Shown here: positions 33,206 to 42,931 of the stretch, in pieces
Position numbering within the stretch: position 1 is the first letter of the stretch
Layout: each line of letters starts with the position of its first letter
From: Streptomyces sp. MNU76
Lineage (GTDB): Bacteria > Actinomycetota > Actinomycetes > Streptomycetales > Streptomycetaceae
DNA length: 64,000 bases
Reading direction: 5' to 3'
Assembly (NCBI RefSeq): GCF_020982545.1
Contig: NZ_JAJKLK010000029.1
Coordinates: forward strand, 62,001-126,000
Notes under the pieces: generated by a model
Databases searched by the model: none
What the model was told of the DNA's origin: nothing
Seen by the model: only the letters and a program-made list of their open reading frames with translations
Program-made: the position numbers and the translations under genes

Positions 33206-34381
33206 TCAGGTCCCCGCGCCCGTCGTCAGCCGGTGCCGCAGGGCCAGCGCCGCCAGGACCAGCAGGGCGGTCGCGAACGCCGCGAGGACGGCGAGTTCGG
33301 GCAGGATCGCCGACAGGTCGCCCGCCCGGGAGAGCACGGTGGTCCACGCGTCGACGGCCCAGGCCTGCGGCACGGCGTGGCCCACGGTGCGCAGCCAGTC
33401 GGGCACGAAGGCCAGGGGCCACATGCAGCCGCCCAGCATGCCCATCCCGATGCCGAAGGCCGGGCCGATCGCGTGCACCTGCTCCGGGGTCCGGAACAGG
33501 GCACCGACCAACAGAGCGGAGCCCGTGCCGACCAGCGCCCACACCGTGACAAGAGCTCCGGCGGCCACCGGATCGCCCCAGGCGACGTCGAAGGCGAGCG
33601 CGCCGACGGTGACGATCAACAGGGACTGCGCCAGCGCCAGCAGCAGATGGGCGAGGGTCTCGCCGGCGACCAGCGTGCGGGCGGAGACCGGGGCGGCCAG
33701 GGCGCGGGCGTACACACCCGTGCGACGGGTCTGCACGATGGTCGCCCCGCCTCCCAGGGCGTTGATGAACACGAACAACACCAGCATGGTCGGGGTGCTG
33801 TAGCCGTAGCCGAGCGGCAGGAAGTCGCTGTGGCCGTCGACGGTCTCGCCGCGTACGACGATCGGGGACGCGGCCTGCTCGGCGCCACGGGCGAGAGCGA
33901 GGGCGTCGTCGAAGGAGCCCTGGGTCTCGTCGGCGGCGAACCGGGCTGCCTGCAGACGAGCGGCGTGCCCGGCGACGACGGCCGACACCGAGGACACGGC
34001 CCCGTGCCCGGCACTGCCCGAGGGCTCCACCAGCACCCGCACGGTCACCGGCCGCCCGGCGCGCACGTCCCTGTCGAGACCGTCCGGTATCACGACGACC
34101 GCGTCCAGCTCCGAGCGCCGCAGCGCGGTGCGCGCGTCGTCCGGACTGTCGTAACCAAGGGTGCGCAGCCCGGGAGCCTCCCGCAGCTCCGACACCAACT
34201 CGCCTGCCACGGGGCCGGTTCGGTGGGCCGGGACGAGCCCGACCCGGAACCGGTCGAACCCGCTGACGGTGACCCCGATGAGCACGATGACGGCGACCGG
34301 CAGCAGCACCATGAAGAACAGCGCGGTGCGGTCGCGCAACATGCGCGTGAGGGTGGCCCCGGTCACGGCGAGTGCGGTCAT
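33206..34381 (-). CDS. ABC-2 type transporter permease (second subunit)
   Basis: 391 residues. One N-terminal helix (FFMVLLPVAVIVLIGVTV) is followed by a large extracytoplasmic domain (about 45-205) and five C-terminal helices from STPTMLVLFVFINALGGGA onward. GMGMLGGCMWPLAFVPDWLR is typical of ABC-2 exporters. Its ATG overlaps the stop of the sister permease (34378), so the two are coupled. They probably heterodimerise to export a lipid, drug or peptide; the substrate is unknown. Confidence 0.9.
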   Translation of the reverse strand: MTALAVTGATLTRMLRDRTALFFMVLLPVAVIVLIGVTVSGFDRFRVGLVPAHRTGPVAGELVSELREAPGLRTLGYDSPDDARTALRRSELDAVVVIPDGLDRDVRAGRPVTVRVLVEPSGSAGHGAVSSVSAVVAGHAARLQAARFAADETQGSFDDALALARGAEQAASPIVVRGETVDGHSDFLPLGYGYSTPTMLVLFVFINALGGGATIVQTRRTGVYARALAAPVSARTLVAGETLAHLLLALAQSLLIVTVGALAFDVAWGDPVAAGALVTVWALVGTGSALLVGALFRTPEQVHAIGPAFGIGMGMLGGCMWPLAFVPDWLRTVGHAVPQAWAVDAWTTVLSRAGDLSAILPELAVLAAFATALLVLAALALRHRLTTGAGT

Positions 34382-35547
34382 GGCGTTCTCCTCAGCCACA
34401 GGATCAGCGTGGTCGTCGCGGCCACGGCCAGAGAGAACACCGCGATGCCGAGCAGCGGGGCACCGACCGCGTCCCAGCCGCGTACTCCGGTGCCCAGGTC
34501 GGTGAAGCCGCGCAGTGCCCAGCCGTTGGGCGTGAAGAGGGCGAGGATACGGATCGTCGGCGTGGTGTTCGCGGCGAACACGAAGTTCCCACCGAGCAGG
34601 ACGAGGGCGAAGACCAGGATCGAGGCGAATCCCTGCGCCTGCTGCTCGGTCCGGACGAGCGAGATGACCAGGGCGGTCAGACACACCACGCACACCGCCA
34701 TCGCCACACTGAGCGCGGCGACCCCCACCGGATCGGCCCACCGCGCGTCGAAGGCGAGCCAGGACACCAGGGTCACGGTGGTGAGCCCGGCCAGACTGTA
34801 GACGAACGTCGACAACGACTTGCCGAGCAGCAGGGCACCGCGCCCGACCGGCGCGGCGGCGATCCGGTCGAGGGTCCCCTGCTGACGCTCGACGAAGTAG
34901 CCGCGAGCGCCGAAGCCGACGCAGAACAGCACGAAGAACATGCCCATACTGGGTCCGAAGTAGCTGATCACCTTCAGCGGATCACCGCTCAGCCCTTGTG
35001 CCCCGACCTCCTCGGGCAGCCGCAGCAGGGCCGCTCTGGCGGCCAGTTCGGGCACGTCGGCCTCCGGGGCGCCCGCGGCGACGGCGGTGGCCACCGAGAG
35101 CCGGTCCGCGTTGACCTGGGCGACGTACGACTCGGTGACCGCGCGCGCGAGCTGGGCCTGGAGGCCGTGGTCGACGCTGCCCAGGACCCTGACCGGCGCC
35201 GCGCCGTCGCCGTGCGGCGACTGGCTGAACCCCGCCGGCACGACGATCGCGGCATGCACGTCCCCCGCGTCGACGGCCCCGCGTGCCGCGCGCTCGGTGT
35301 CGTACGACCGCACCTGGACGGTGCCTTCCAGCTCAGGGCTCCGCAGCACCTGGGTGAGGCCCGTGGCGGCGGGGCCCCGGTCCAGGTCGACGACCCCGAT
35401 CTCCGCGCGGAACTCGCCGCTGTTCCCGAACGCCAGGGCCATCAGGGCCGAGATCAGGACCGGCGCCAGGAAGACGATGACCCACGCCGAACGGTCCCGC
35501 AGGCGCTGCCTGAGGTCCTTGGCCGCGATGGCGATCACCACACGCAC
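34378..35547 (-). CDS. ABC-2 type transporter permease (first subunit)
   Basis: 389 residues with the same architecture as its neighbour: an N-terminal helix after DLRQRLRDRSAWVIVF, an extracytoplasmic domain, then five helices starting FFVLFCVGFGARGYF, with ERQQGTLDRIAAAPVGRG in between. The start is GTG 35547, preceded by GGGAG and 7 bp after the end of the ATPase gene. Part of a three-gene exporter operon with no DevR-like box upstream. Confidence 0.9.
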   Translation of the reverse strand: MRVVIAIAAKDLRQRLRDRSAWVIVFLAPVLISALMALAFGNSGEFRAEIGVVDLDRGPAATGLTQVLRSPELEGTVQVRSYDTERAARGAVDAGDVHAAIVVPAGFSQSPHGDGAAPVRVLGSVDHGLQAQLARAVTESYVAQVNADRLSVATAVAAGAPEADVPELAARAALLRLPEEVGAQGLSGDPLKVISYFGPSMGMFFVLFCVGFGARGYFVERQQGTLDRIAAAPVGRGALLLGKSLSTFVYSLAGLTTVTLVSWLAFDARWADPVGVAALSVAMAVCVVCLTALVISLVRTEQQAQGFASILVFALVLLGGNFVFAANTTPTIRILALFTPNGWALRGFTDLGTGVRGWDAVGAPLLGIAVFSLAVAATTTLILWLRRTP

Positions 35548-35553
35548 GGCGGC

Positions 35554-36492
35554 TCACTCCCTCAGCGCGGTGCCCGTGAGATGGAGGAACACCGCCTCCA
35601 GGTCCGGTTCGTCGATCTCCACGCCGCGGATGTCGACGGCCAGGTCGTGGGCGAGGTCGTGGAGTTGCGGGAGCAGGCTGCGAGCGTCCTTGACGACCAG
35701 TTCGAGCACGTCGCCGCGGCGTGCCGCGCCCTCGACGCGGGAGAGCCGGCGGCAGGCGTCCGTGTACCCGACCAGGTCCCCGACGGCCGTCAGCCGCACT
35801 CGGTCGCGCTCGGCCACCAGCGCCACCAGTTCGCGCGGTGTGCCCTCGGCGACCAGGCGGCCCCGGTCGATGACGCCGACGCGGTCGCAGAGCCGTTCCG
35901 CCTCCTCCATGTAGTGCGTGGTGTAGAGGACGGCCATGCCCTCCTCGCCGAAACGGTGGACGCTCTCGAGGATCGCGTGGCGAGACTGCGGGTCGACCCC
36001 GACCGTCGGCTCGTCCAGCACCAGGAGCGTCGGCGCGTGCACCAGACCGGCGCCGATGTTGAGCCGTCGGCGCATGCCGCCGGACAGCGAGTCGACGCGG
36101 TCGCCGGCCCGGTCGCCCAGTTCCACGAGGTCGAGGACCCTGTCCACCCGCCGGTCCAGCAGCCCGCGCCGCAGACCGTACAGCCGGCCGAAGAAGCGGA
36201 GGTTCTCACGGACGCTGAGGTCCGGGTACAGCGCCACGTCCTGCGGGACGAAACCGATGAGCCGCTTTGCCGGTCCCGCGGCCGTCGTCATCGGCCGGCC
36301 GGCCACCCGCACGGTTCCGGCATCGGGCCGCAGCAGTCCGCAGACCATCCTGATCGTGGTGGTCTTGCCCGCGCCGTTCGGCCCGAGCAGACCGTACGTC
36401 TCGCCGGGCGCGATCCGCAGGCCGACGTCGTCGACGGCCGTGCGGTCCCCGAACCGGCGGACCAGATGGGCGCATTCGAGCACGGCGTTCAT
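35554..36492 (-). CDS. ABC-2 transporter ATP-binding protein
   Basis: 312 residues. Walker A is GLLGPNGAGKTTTIRMV, the Q-loop GFVPQD, the signature LSGGMRRRLNIGAGLVHAP, Walker B LLVLDEPTVGVDPQ and the H-loop YTTHYMEEAERLCD. It drives the two permeases that follow. The C-terminal about 80 residues form the typical NodI/CcmA-type accessory region. Confidence 0.94.
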   Translation of the reverse strand: MNAVLECAHLVRRFGDRTAVDDVGLRIAPGETYGLLGPNGAGKTTTIRMVCGLLRPDAGTVRVAGRPMTTAAGPAKRLIGFVPQDVALYPDLSVRENLRFFGRLYGLRRGLLDRRVDRVLDLVELGDRAGDRVDSLSGGMRRRLNIGAGLVHAPTLLVLDEPTVGVDPQSRHAILESVHRFGEEGMAVLYTTHYMEEAERLCDRVGVIDRGRLVAEGTPRELVALVAERDRVRLTAVGDLVGYTDACRRLSRVEGAARRGDVLELVVKDARSLLPQLHDLAHDLAVDIRGVEIDEPDLEAVFLHLTGTALRE

Positions 36493-36584
36493 GGCATCCC
36501 CTCGACAGGTGTGGACTTCCCGGCGGACTTTCCGGCGGACGCGACGGCCGCCGACAGGGACGGACGCCCTGCCGGCCGCGGACC

Positions 36585-37477
36585 TCAGTCGTGCGGGACG
36601 ACCGCGACCGGGGTCGGCACATGGTGCAGCGCCGCGTGCGCGACCGGACCGAGCCGCCAGGTGAGGGGCCCGGGTGCTGCCGGCGTCCCACGACCAGGAG
36701 CCGGCCGTGCCCCGTGGTCGTCAGCACCTGGGAAGGGCGGCCGGTGACGACCTCCTCGGTGACGGAGACCTCGGGGAACTTCCGCCGCCAGGGCGCCACC
36801 GCGGCGGCCAGGCGGGCCTGTTCCCGCGCCCCGGCCACCGAGTCGCCGTGCGCCGCGGTGTGCGGTGCGTGCGGGCGGGGCCACAGCGTGGCCCTGGGCA
36901 CAGCCCGCAGCACACGCACGGGCGTTCTGCCGGACGCGGCCTCGGCGAAGGCGAACTCCGGCAGAGGGTCGGCTGCGGGCCCCGGCTCCCGCACGCCGAC
37001 CACGACCTCGTCCCGATCCGCGGCCGCCGGGTGCGCCCAGCCGTTCTCGACGGCCGGGTCACCGGCCCGTACGGCCACGGCCGGGCAGCGCGCGAGTCCC
37101 AGCACGTGCAGGCTGACGGAGCCCAGCAGGAAACCTCCCACGGAGCCGTGACCGCGGGTGCCGAGCGCGAGCAGGGAGGCGTCCTTGCCGCGCTCCACGA
37201 GTTCCCGCGCGGCCGGGGCCGACACGAGATCCGTGCTGAGCTCCAGATCGCCGTGACGGTGCAGCAGTTCGGCCGCGGTCCGGTGCAGGATCTCGCGGCC
37301 GTACCGCTCCTTGCTGCGGGCCTCCTGCGGGACCGTCCGCACGTCCAGCGGCTGGGTGGTCCACGAGTGGAGCAGTACGACGGGCAACCGCCGCAGCGTC
37401 GCCTCGCGCGCGGCCCACCAGGCGGCCGTGACGCCGGCGGGGGTGCCGTCGAGCCCGACGATGACGGGGCCGGCCAT
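36585..37477 (-). pseudogene. Two-domain universal stress protein with late frameshift
   Basis: The frame from ATG 37477 encodes two UspA domains: the first begins PVIVGLDGTPAGVTAAWW and has ALGTRGHGSVGGFLLGSVS; the second begins DEVVVGVREPG and reaches RLLVVGRRQHPGP. There, near 36662-36675 in a GC run, the frame breaks. The expected end LTWRLGPVAHAALHHV followed by PTPVAVVPHD is found one frame over, stopping at 36585. A single missing base explains it, so either a very recent mutation or a sequencing error. As given, the reading frame runs on into the exporter ATPase gene. Confidence 0.82.
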
Positions 37478-37789
37478 GGCGCACCTCCGGGGTGACCTGC
37501 GGGCGTCGCCGCGGCCACCGCGACATCGGTCCGCCCCGCTGAAGTCGTCACTCAGTGTGTTCGCGGGAAGGCGGCGGGGCGAGGGCCGGACGGGACGTAC
37601 CCCGGGGCCGTCCGGCCCAGTGCGGGATGGGGTCGGCGGGGAGAGGCTGAGGTACGAAGGAACGGTGCGGGGCGGCCGGGCCACGCGGTCCGGCCGCACA
37701 GCGCTGCCCTCACTCGTCCGTCTGACTCGGCGCTCCGGCCGGTGTGCGCGTCCGCGCCCCGGACCGGGCCGAGAGAGAGGAGAGCCGCG
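37478..37789. other. 312-bp divergent intergenic region
   Basis: No gene is seen. It carries the DevR-like box at 37605 and a weaker site, GGGCCGGACGGGAC, at 37583-37596, between two divergent USP genes. Confidence 0.5.
37605..37618. promoter_or_regulatory. DevR-like box between divergent USP genes
   Basis: GGGCCGTCCGGCCC has perfect 6-bp arms. It is 128 bp from the minus-strand start and 172 bp from the plus-strand start. Confidence 0.6.
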
Positions 37790-38671
37790 ATGAGTGCTCC
37801 CGTCGTCGTCGGAGTGGACGGCTCGCCGTCCGGCCTGGCCGCCGTGGAGACCGCCGCGCGCGAGGCCGGTGCGCGCGGGATCGGCCTGCGGCTGGTCCAT
37901 GCCTTCGGATGGCCGGGCGCCCGTGTGCCGCCCGGTGCGCCGCCCTGGAATCCGGCCGGGGCCGGCCTGCGCGAGATGGTGGACGGGACCATGGCGGAGG
38001 CCGAGCGGCGGGCCGGCACCGTGGCGCCCGGTGTGGAGATCAGCCGTGAGGTCGTCGCCGGCGAACCGATCATGGTGCTGGAGATCGAGTCGCGCACCGC
38101 GGCGCTGGTGGTGGTGGGCAGCCGGGGACTGAGTGCCTTCGCGGCCCTGCTGCTCGGCTCGACCTCCGCGCACCTGGCCGCCCACGCCGACTGCCCGGTC
38201 ATGGTGGTGCGCGGCACCCCGCATCCGGAGGATCCCGTGCTGCTGGCCGTCGACGGCTCCCCGGCGGCCGAGGGCGCCGTCGAGTTCGCCTTCGCCGAGG
38301 CCTCGATGCGCGGCACGGACCTGGTCGCTCTGCACGTGTGGAACACCCGGACGGAACGGGTCTACGACGGTGCCGCCGACCCGCCCTTCGTGACGTACGA
38401 CGAGGACCGGCTCCGCGACGAGGAGGAGCGCCTGTGCGCCGAGTCGCTGTCGGGGATGCGCGAGAGGCACCCGGAGGTGACCCTGCACCGTCGGCTGGTC
38501 AGGGGGCGGGTACGGGCGTCGCTGATCGAGGCGAGCGCCGAGGCCCAGCTCCTCGTGGTCGGGGCACGCGGGAGGGGAGGCTTCACGGGGCTGCGTCTGG
38601 GGTCGGTGAGCCAGGCCGTGCTGCACCACGCGCACTGCCCTGTCGCCGTCGTCCGCTCGGCGAAGGAGTGA
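37790..38671 (+). CDS. Two-domain universal stress protein
   Basis: 293 residues with tandem UspA domains. Domain 1 begins PVVVGVDGSPSGLAAVE and has the full ATP loop LVVVGSRGLSAFAALLLGST. Domain 2 begins VLLAVDGSPAAEGAVEFAF and has LLVVGARGRGGFTGLRLGSV. Both match G-2X-G-9X-G(S/T), so ATP binding is likely, as in mycobacterial Rv2623. ATG 37790 follows GAGAGGAGAG. Its stop overlaps the GTG of the downstream ATPase remnant, implying a former operon. Confidence 0.93.
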   Translation: MSAPVVVGVDGSPSGLAAVETAAREAGARGIGLRLVHAFGWPGARVPPGAPPWNPAGAGLREMVDGTMAEAERRAGTVAPGVEISREVVAGEPIMVLEIESRTAALVVVGSRGLSAFAALLLGSTSAHLAAHADCPVMVVRGTPHPEDPVLLAVDGSPAAEGAVEFAFAEASMRGTDLVALHVWNTRTERVYDGAADPPFVTYDEDRLRDEEERLCAESLSGMRERHPEVTLHRRLVRGRVRASLIEASAEAQLLVVGARGRGGFTGLRLGSVSQAVLHHAHCPVAVVRSAKE

Positions 38672-40614
38672 CGGGTGGACGTACCGACGTCACGGGCCCC
38701 GGACGGCCCCGGCCCACCCACCGGGTGCGGGACGCCCATCGGCTGCCGCCCGCGCTGGTGGCGGACCGGGCGGGTGTCGATCCGGCCGTGGGGCTGAGTG
38801 CCCGGGAGGCCGCCGAGCGGGCGGCCGAGTACGGTCCCAATCAGCTTGCCGAACCGGCCCGGCGGCCGGAGTGGCTGAAGTTCCTCGACCAGTTCCGCAA
38901 CTGGCTCATCGGCATTCTGCTGATCGCCGCCGTGGTGGCCGAAGCCATCGGCGACGTCAAGGACGCGGTGGTCATCACCGTCGTCCTCCAGATCAACGCC
39001 GTGCTCGGCTATCTCCAGGAGCGGCGCGCCGAACGGAGTCTCGAAGCCCTGCGCCGCATGCTCGTGCGTGCCCTCCGGGAGGGTCCGAGCGGCGGTGCTG
39101 CCCTTCGCGCTGTGCAACGACGCCCGTCTGACCGGAGAGGGCTTTCTCGGCGACCCGACGGAGGCCGCGCTGGTCGTGCTCGCGGCCAAGGAAGGTGTCG
39201 ACGCCGACCAGGAACGTCGCGACCGGCCGCGCGTCGGCGAGGTGCCCTTCGACGCGACCACCAAGTACATGGCGACCTTCCACTCCGAACCCGACGGCCG
39301 TACTCGTGTCCACGTCAAAGGCGCGGTGGACGTGCTGCTCGGACTGTGCGTCCGGGTGCGGACCGAGGACGGGGTGCGCGACCTCGACGAGCCGCGCCGG
39401 GACGAGATCCTCGGCGTGATGGCGCGACTGGGCGGCGAAGGACTGCGGGTTCGGCGCGGCCACCGCCGTGACCGACCATGTGCCGGAACCCGGCGGACTG
39501 CCCGCCCTCACCCTGGTGTCCGTCGCGGGCATCGCCGACCCGCCCCGCCCGCAGGCGCGGGAGGCCGTCCACCTGTGCCGCACCGCCGGCGTCCAGGTCA
39601 AGATGATCACCGGTGACCACGCGGACACCGCGGCCGCCATCGCGCGTGAACTGGACATCGGCGGCGGGGTCGTCACCGGTGCGGAGCTGGACGCGACGAC
39701 GGGGGAAGGGCTCGCCGCCCGCATCGAGGGCATCGGGGTGTTCGCCAGGGTCGCTCCCGAGCACAAGGTCGCGATCGTACGGGCGCTGGCGAGCCGGGGG
39801 CACATCGTCGCCATGACCGGGGACGGGGTGAACGACGCGGCCGCCCTGCGGGCCGCCCACATCGGCGTGGCCATGGGCGTCACCGGCACGGACGTGGCCA
39901 AGGAAGCCGCCGACATGGTCCTCACCGACGACGACTTCTCCACCATCGTGCGGGCCGTCCGCGAAGGACGGGCCATCTACGCCAACATCGTCAAGTTCGT
40001 CCGCTTCCAACTGGCCACCAACATCGGCGCGATCCTGACCCTCCTCAGCGCCACACTCGCCGGACTGCCCTCCCCGCTCACGGCGGCCCAGCTGCTGTGG
40101 ATCAACATCATCATGGACGGGCCCCCGGCGATGGCCCTGGCCGTCGACCCCGCGCGCGACGACGTCATGCGACACCCGCCGCGCGACCCGGGCGAGCGGA
40201 TCCTGGACCTCCGCCGCCTCCTCGCCGTCGGGCGGGCCGGTGCGGTGATGTCCGTCGGCACGGTGACCCTGCTTGCCCTGGCCCGTCCCCGTGTCGCACG
40301 GACACCGCGCTGACCATGGCGTTCACCACGTTCGTACTGTTCCAGCTGTTCAACGCGCTCGGCGCCCGCGCGGACGACGGTCCGCTCCTGGGTCGCCATC
40401 AGTTCCGCAACCGCGCGCTCTGGCTCTGCCTGGCCGGCGTCCTCGCCGTCCAGGTCCTCGCCGTCCACCTCCCCTGGGGGCGCACCGTCTTCGGCACCGT
40501 GCCCCTGACCGCGGCCGAGTGGGCCGTGTGCGCGCTCACGCGTCCACCGTGCTCCTGGCCGAACTGGCCGAACTGGCCGTCCGCGGAGCGCGATCGACGC
40601 TGCGACGACCCTGA
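38668..40614 (+). pseudogene. Cation-transporting P-type ATPase (Ca/Mg-type) remnant
   Basis: Segments of a P2-type ATPase lie in order but in several frames. The N-terminal cation domain has AAEYGPNQLAEPARRPEWLK and TM1-2 up to ERRAERSLEALRRMLV. It jumps at about 39075 to the nucleotide-binding domain (LCNDARLTGEGFLGDPTEAA). Further breaks lie near 39450, 40295 and 40530; the C-terminal part has VAMTGDGVNDAAALRAAHIG and NIIMDGPPAMALAVDP. The actuator TGES loop and the phosphorylation motif DKTGT are absent in all frames, so about 250-300 residues are deleted and the pump cannot work. Mycobacterial CtpF, a DosR-regulon calcium-type pump, is a likely functional relative. Confidence 0.88.
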
Positions 40615-40661
40615 CGACCCTCGACCCGTGCGGCCGGCCCGACGGGAGTATCGGGCCCGGC

Positions 40662-41657
40662 TCACCGGGACAGGGGCAGCACGCTCTCGTCCATTGCCTG
40701 CCCCGCCGACCGCCGCGGTGAGGCGGGGCCTTCCGGCCCGTAGCCCAGGCGGATCACCATCTGGGCATGGGCGCGGTGGTCCTCCTCCGGCGGGACGAGC
40801 CGCTCGCGCAGGTCCGGCCATTCCAGGGCCTGGTGCAGCAGGGAGGCCCGCAGCCCGCGGGCGGTGGCCACCAGCAGGACGCGTTCGAGGGCCTGTCCGG
40901 CACGCAGCCAGTCGGCCCTGCGGTCGTGCGCGGTGAACAGCACGTTGATCGACGGCCGCGACTCGAAGGGCCGGCTGGCCAGTGCGGAGGGGTGCCGGTG
41001 GGCGCCGAAGTCCCGCAGGGGGACCCGCTCGCGGAAGTCCTGCGGACCCACCGTCGCCGGCGGCATGCCCAGCGACCCCGCGTTGGGTTCGTGCACCCAA
41101 CGACGGCTCTCCGCGGCCCTGTCGGCGTCGGCGGTGTTGCGGTGTTCGGCGTCACGGGTGAGCCGCAGCAGACGGTCCGTGGCGCGTGGCCCGGGACGCC
41201 TGAGCAGGGCCCCCTCGCCGTGGGCGGCCTCGGCCAGCTCCGCGGCCACCGGGGTGGGCACGGGCACGTCGGAGAAGGGGAACCGGCTGCTGTGTCGGCG
41301 CCACAGCGCCTCGAACAACCCGGGAAACGGCGTGGTCCGCACCGGGCCGCCGAACCGTACGGTGGCGAGCAGGTCCGGCTCGTCGGGCCGGGGCAGCAGC
41401 CGGGTCACCGGCTCCCGGCCGAAGTGGGCCACCGCCACCCTGAGGTTGAGGACGGCGCATCCGACGGAGAGGTGCAGGGCGCGGCCCGTGGGGTCGATGT
41501 GGCGCAGGCCGCGATCCGCCACGGCGCGGATCTCCAGCGTCACCGTGTCCGGATCGAGCCGGAAACGCCAGGGCTGGGTGTTGTGGATGGAGGGCGCGGC
41601 CACGGCCGCCGAGATCAGTGTCTCCAGCGTCCGGGCGTCGAGGGTCTCGGACCACAT
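40662..41657 (-). CDS. Acg-type nitroreductase-family protein
   Basis: 331 residues, paralogous to the protein at 32138 and to mycobacterial Acg/Rv3131. Shared features are VAAPSIHNTQPWRFRLDPD, WRRHSSRFPFSDVPVP, WLRAGQALERVLLVATARGL and the C-terminal AQMVIRLGYGPEGP. It probably binds FMN in a split nitroreductase fold. This copy has a normal stop, which helps define the frameshift in the other. ATG 41657 follows GGAGGAG. A DevR-like box lies 92 bp upstream. Confidence 0.92.
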   Translation of the reverse strand: MWSETLDARTLETLISAAVAAPSIHNTQPWRFRLDPDTVTLEIRAVADRGLRHIDPTGRALHLSVGCAVLNLRVAVAHFGREPVTRLLPRPDEPDLLATVRFGGPVRTTPFPGLFEALWRRHSSRFPFSDVPVPTPVAAELAEAAHGEGALLRRPGPRATDRLLRLTRDAEHRNTADADRAAESRRWVHEPNAGSLGMPPATVGPQDFRERVPLRDFGAHRHPSALASRPFESRPSINVLFTAHDRRADWLRAGQALERVLLVATARGLRASLLHQALEWPDLRERLVPPEEDHRAHAQMVIRLGYGPEGPASPRRSAGQAMDESVLPLSR

Positions 41658-41748
41658 CAGAAACTCCTCCCCGTCCCGCGTACGCGGAGCCGGTGGGCCT
41701 TGGAGGCGGACCCTGCCCAGTGTGGTGGCCCCACGCCGGGCGCGGCAT

Positions 41749-41762
41749 GGGCCGTACGGTCC
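41749..41762. promoter_or_regulatory. DevR-like box for nitroreductase gene
   Basis: GGGCCGTACGGTCC lies 92 bp upstream of the minus-strand ATG 41657. Confidence 0.55.
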
Positions 41763-41809
41763 CGTCCCCCGCCGGTCGGCCCGGGTCCGTCGCCTCCGCG
41801 CGGCAGTTG

Positions 41810-41823
41810 GGGCCGAAGGGCCC
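41810..41823. promoter_or_regulatory. DevR-like box for USP gene
   Basis: GGGCCGAAGGGCCC lies 94 bp upstream of ATG 41917, mirroring the box that serves the divergent gene. Confidence 0.55.
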
Positions 41824-41916
41824 GGCGAAAGGACTGTGCGGCCCCCTGCGCGCGCGACAGTCCTCCACGAGGCTGCACACAGGAGCAGTCGGGCCCGAGC
41901 GCAGGAGGCGCGCACC

Positions 41917-42831
41917 ATGCAGCGACACGTGACCGTCGGAGTCGACGAATCGACCGAGAGCCTCGCCGCGGCCCACTGGGCGGCCAGGGAAGCCCTGCGC
42001 CGGGGCGCCGAGTTGAGGCTCGTGCACACCTGGGCGTGGCACCCCCGTCCGCCCGCCTCCGTTCCGGCCGACCTCAGTGAGCGCCGCTGGGCCGAACAGA
42101 CGCTGGACCGGGCGGTCGTCAGCGTGCGGTCCGCACACCCCGGACTGCGGCTCGTCGACCGGCTCGTCGCGGACTCCCCGGTGGACACGTTGCTGGAGGA
42201 GGCCGACAAGGCGGAACTGCTGGTGCTCGGCTCCCGTGGACTGGGCGCGGTCACGGGGTTCGTCGTCGGCTCGGTCTCACAGCGTCTGGTCGCCAGGTCG
42301 CCCAGTCCCGTGGTGCTCGTCCGGGCCCGGCAGACCCTCGCCGGCGAACACCTCCCGGCCCCGGACGGCATCTCGCCCGAGGAGATACCGGAGACTCCCT
42401 ACCGGGACGTGGTCCTCGGGCTGGACACCTCGCGTCCCTGCGACGAACTCGTCGAGTTCGCCTTCGCCGCGGCCGCCCGGCGTGACGCCCGGCTCCGCGT
42501 GCTCCACGCGTACCGGGTTCCCGCGGCCCACACGGCGGACGACACCTCCGCACCGACACCGGCGCCCGAGCTGCTCGCGGCGCGGGAGCGTGCCGTCGTG
42601 GCGACGCTGCGCCCCTGGTGCGACAAGTTCCCCGGGGTTCCCGTCGTGGTGGGCGTCGTGCGGGAACGGGCCGCCACCGCGCTCGTACAGGCCGCGACCG
42701 GGGCCGGTCTGGTCGTCGTGGGACGCCGGATCCGGGACACCCGTCTCGGGATCGGTCCGCAGGTCGGTCCGGTCACCCACGCGGTGCTGCACCACGCCGG
42801 CTGCCCCGTGGCCGTCGTCCCGCACCCCTGA
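41917..42831 (+). CDS. Two-domain universal stress protein
   Basis: 304 residues. Domain 1 starts VTVGVDESTESLAAAHWAAR and has LLVLGSRGLGAVTGFVVGSV. Domain 2 starts VVLGLDTSRPCDELVEFAFA and has LVVVGRRIRDT, ending CPVAVVPHP; here the second ATP loop is degenerate. It is the closest paralogue of the partial gene at the left edge. ATG 41917 follows GGAGG. Nucleotide binding in domain 1 is likely. Confidence 0.93.
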   Translation: MQRHVTVGVDESTESLAAAHWAAREALRRGAELRLVHTWAWHPRPPASVPADLSERRWAEQTLDRAVVSVRSAHPGLRLVDRLVADSPVDTLLEEADKAELLVLGSRGLGAVTGFVVGSVSQRLVARSPSPVVLVRARQTLAGEHLPAPDGISPEEIPETPYRDVVLGLDTSRPCDELVEFAFAAAARRDARLRVLHAYRVPAAHTADDTSAPTPAPELLAARERAVVATLRPWCDKFPGVPVVVGVVRERAATALVQAATGAGLVVVGRRIRDTRLGIGPQVGPVTHAVLHHAGCPVAVVPHP

Positions 42832-42855
42832 GCCGATCCGGCCTTGCGCCGACCT

Positions 42856-42931
42856 GACGCCTGAGACGACCATGTACCGGTCCCGACCGGGGCCCCGGTT
42901 CCAACCGGTCTCCCGGTCGGCCTCAGGCGTC
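42856..42931. terminator. Long inverted repeat between convergent genes
   Basis: GACGCCTGAG (42856-42865) and CTCAGGCGTC (42922-42931) are perfect complements that flank further CCGGT-rich inverted repeats. This could be a cruciform or shared terminator. Confidence 0.5.

Noticed and set aside
33138..34801. In-frame continuation of the nitroreductase as a 900-residue protein
   Set aside because: The added sequence is antisense to two well-supported permease genes and lacks any conserved feature; a one-base insertion is the simpler explanation.
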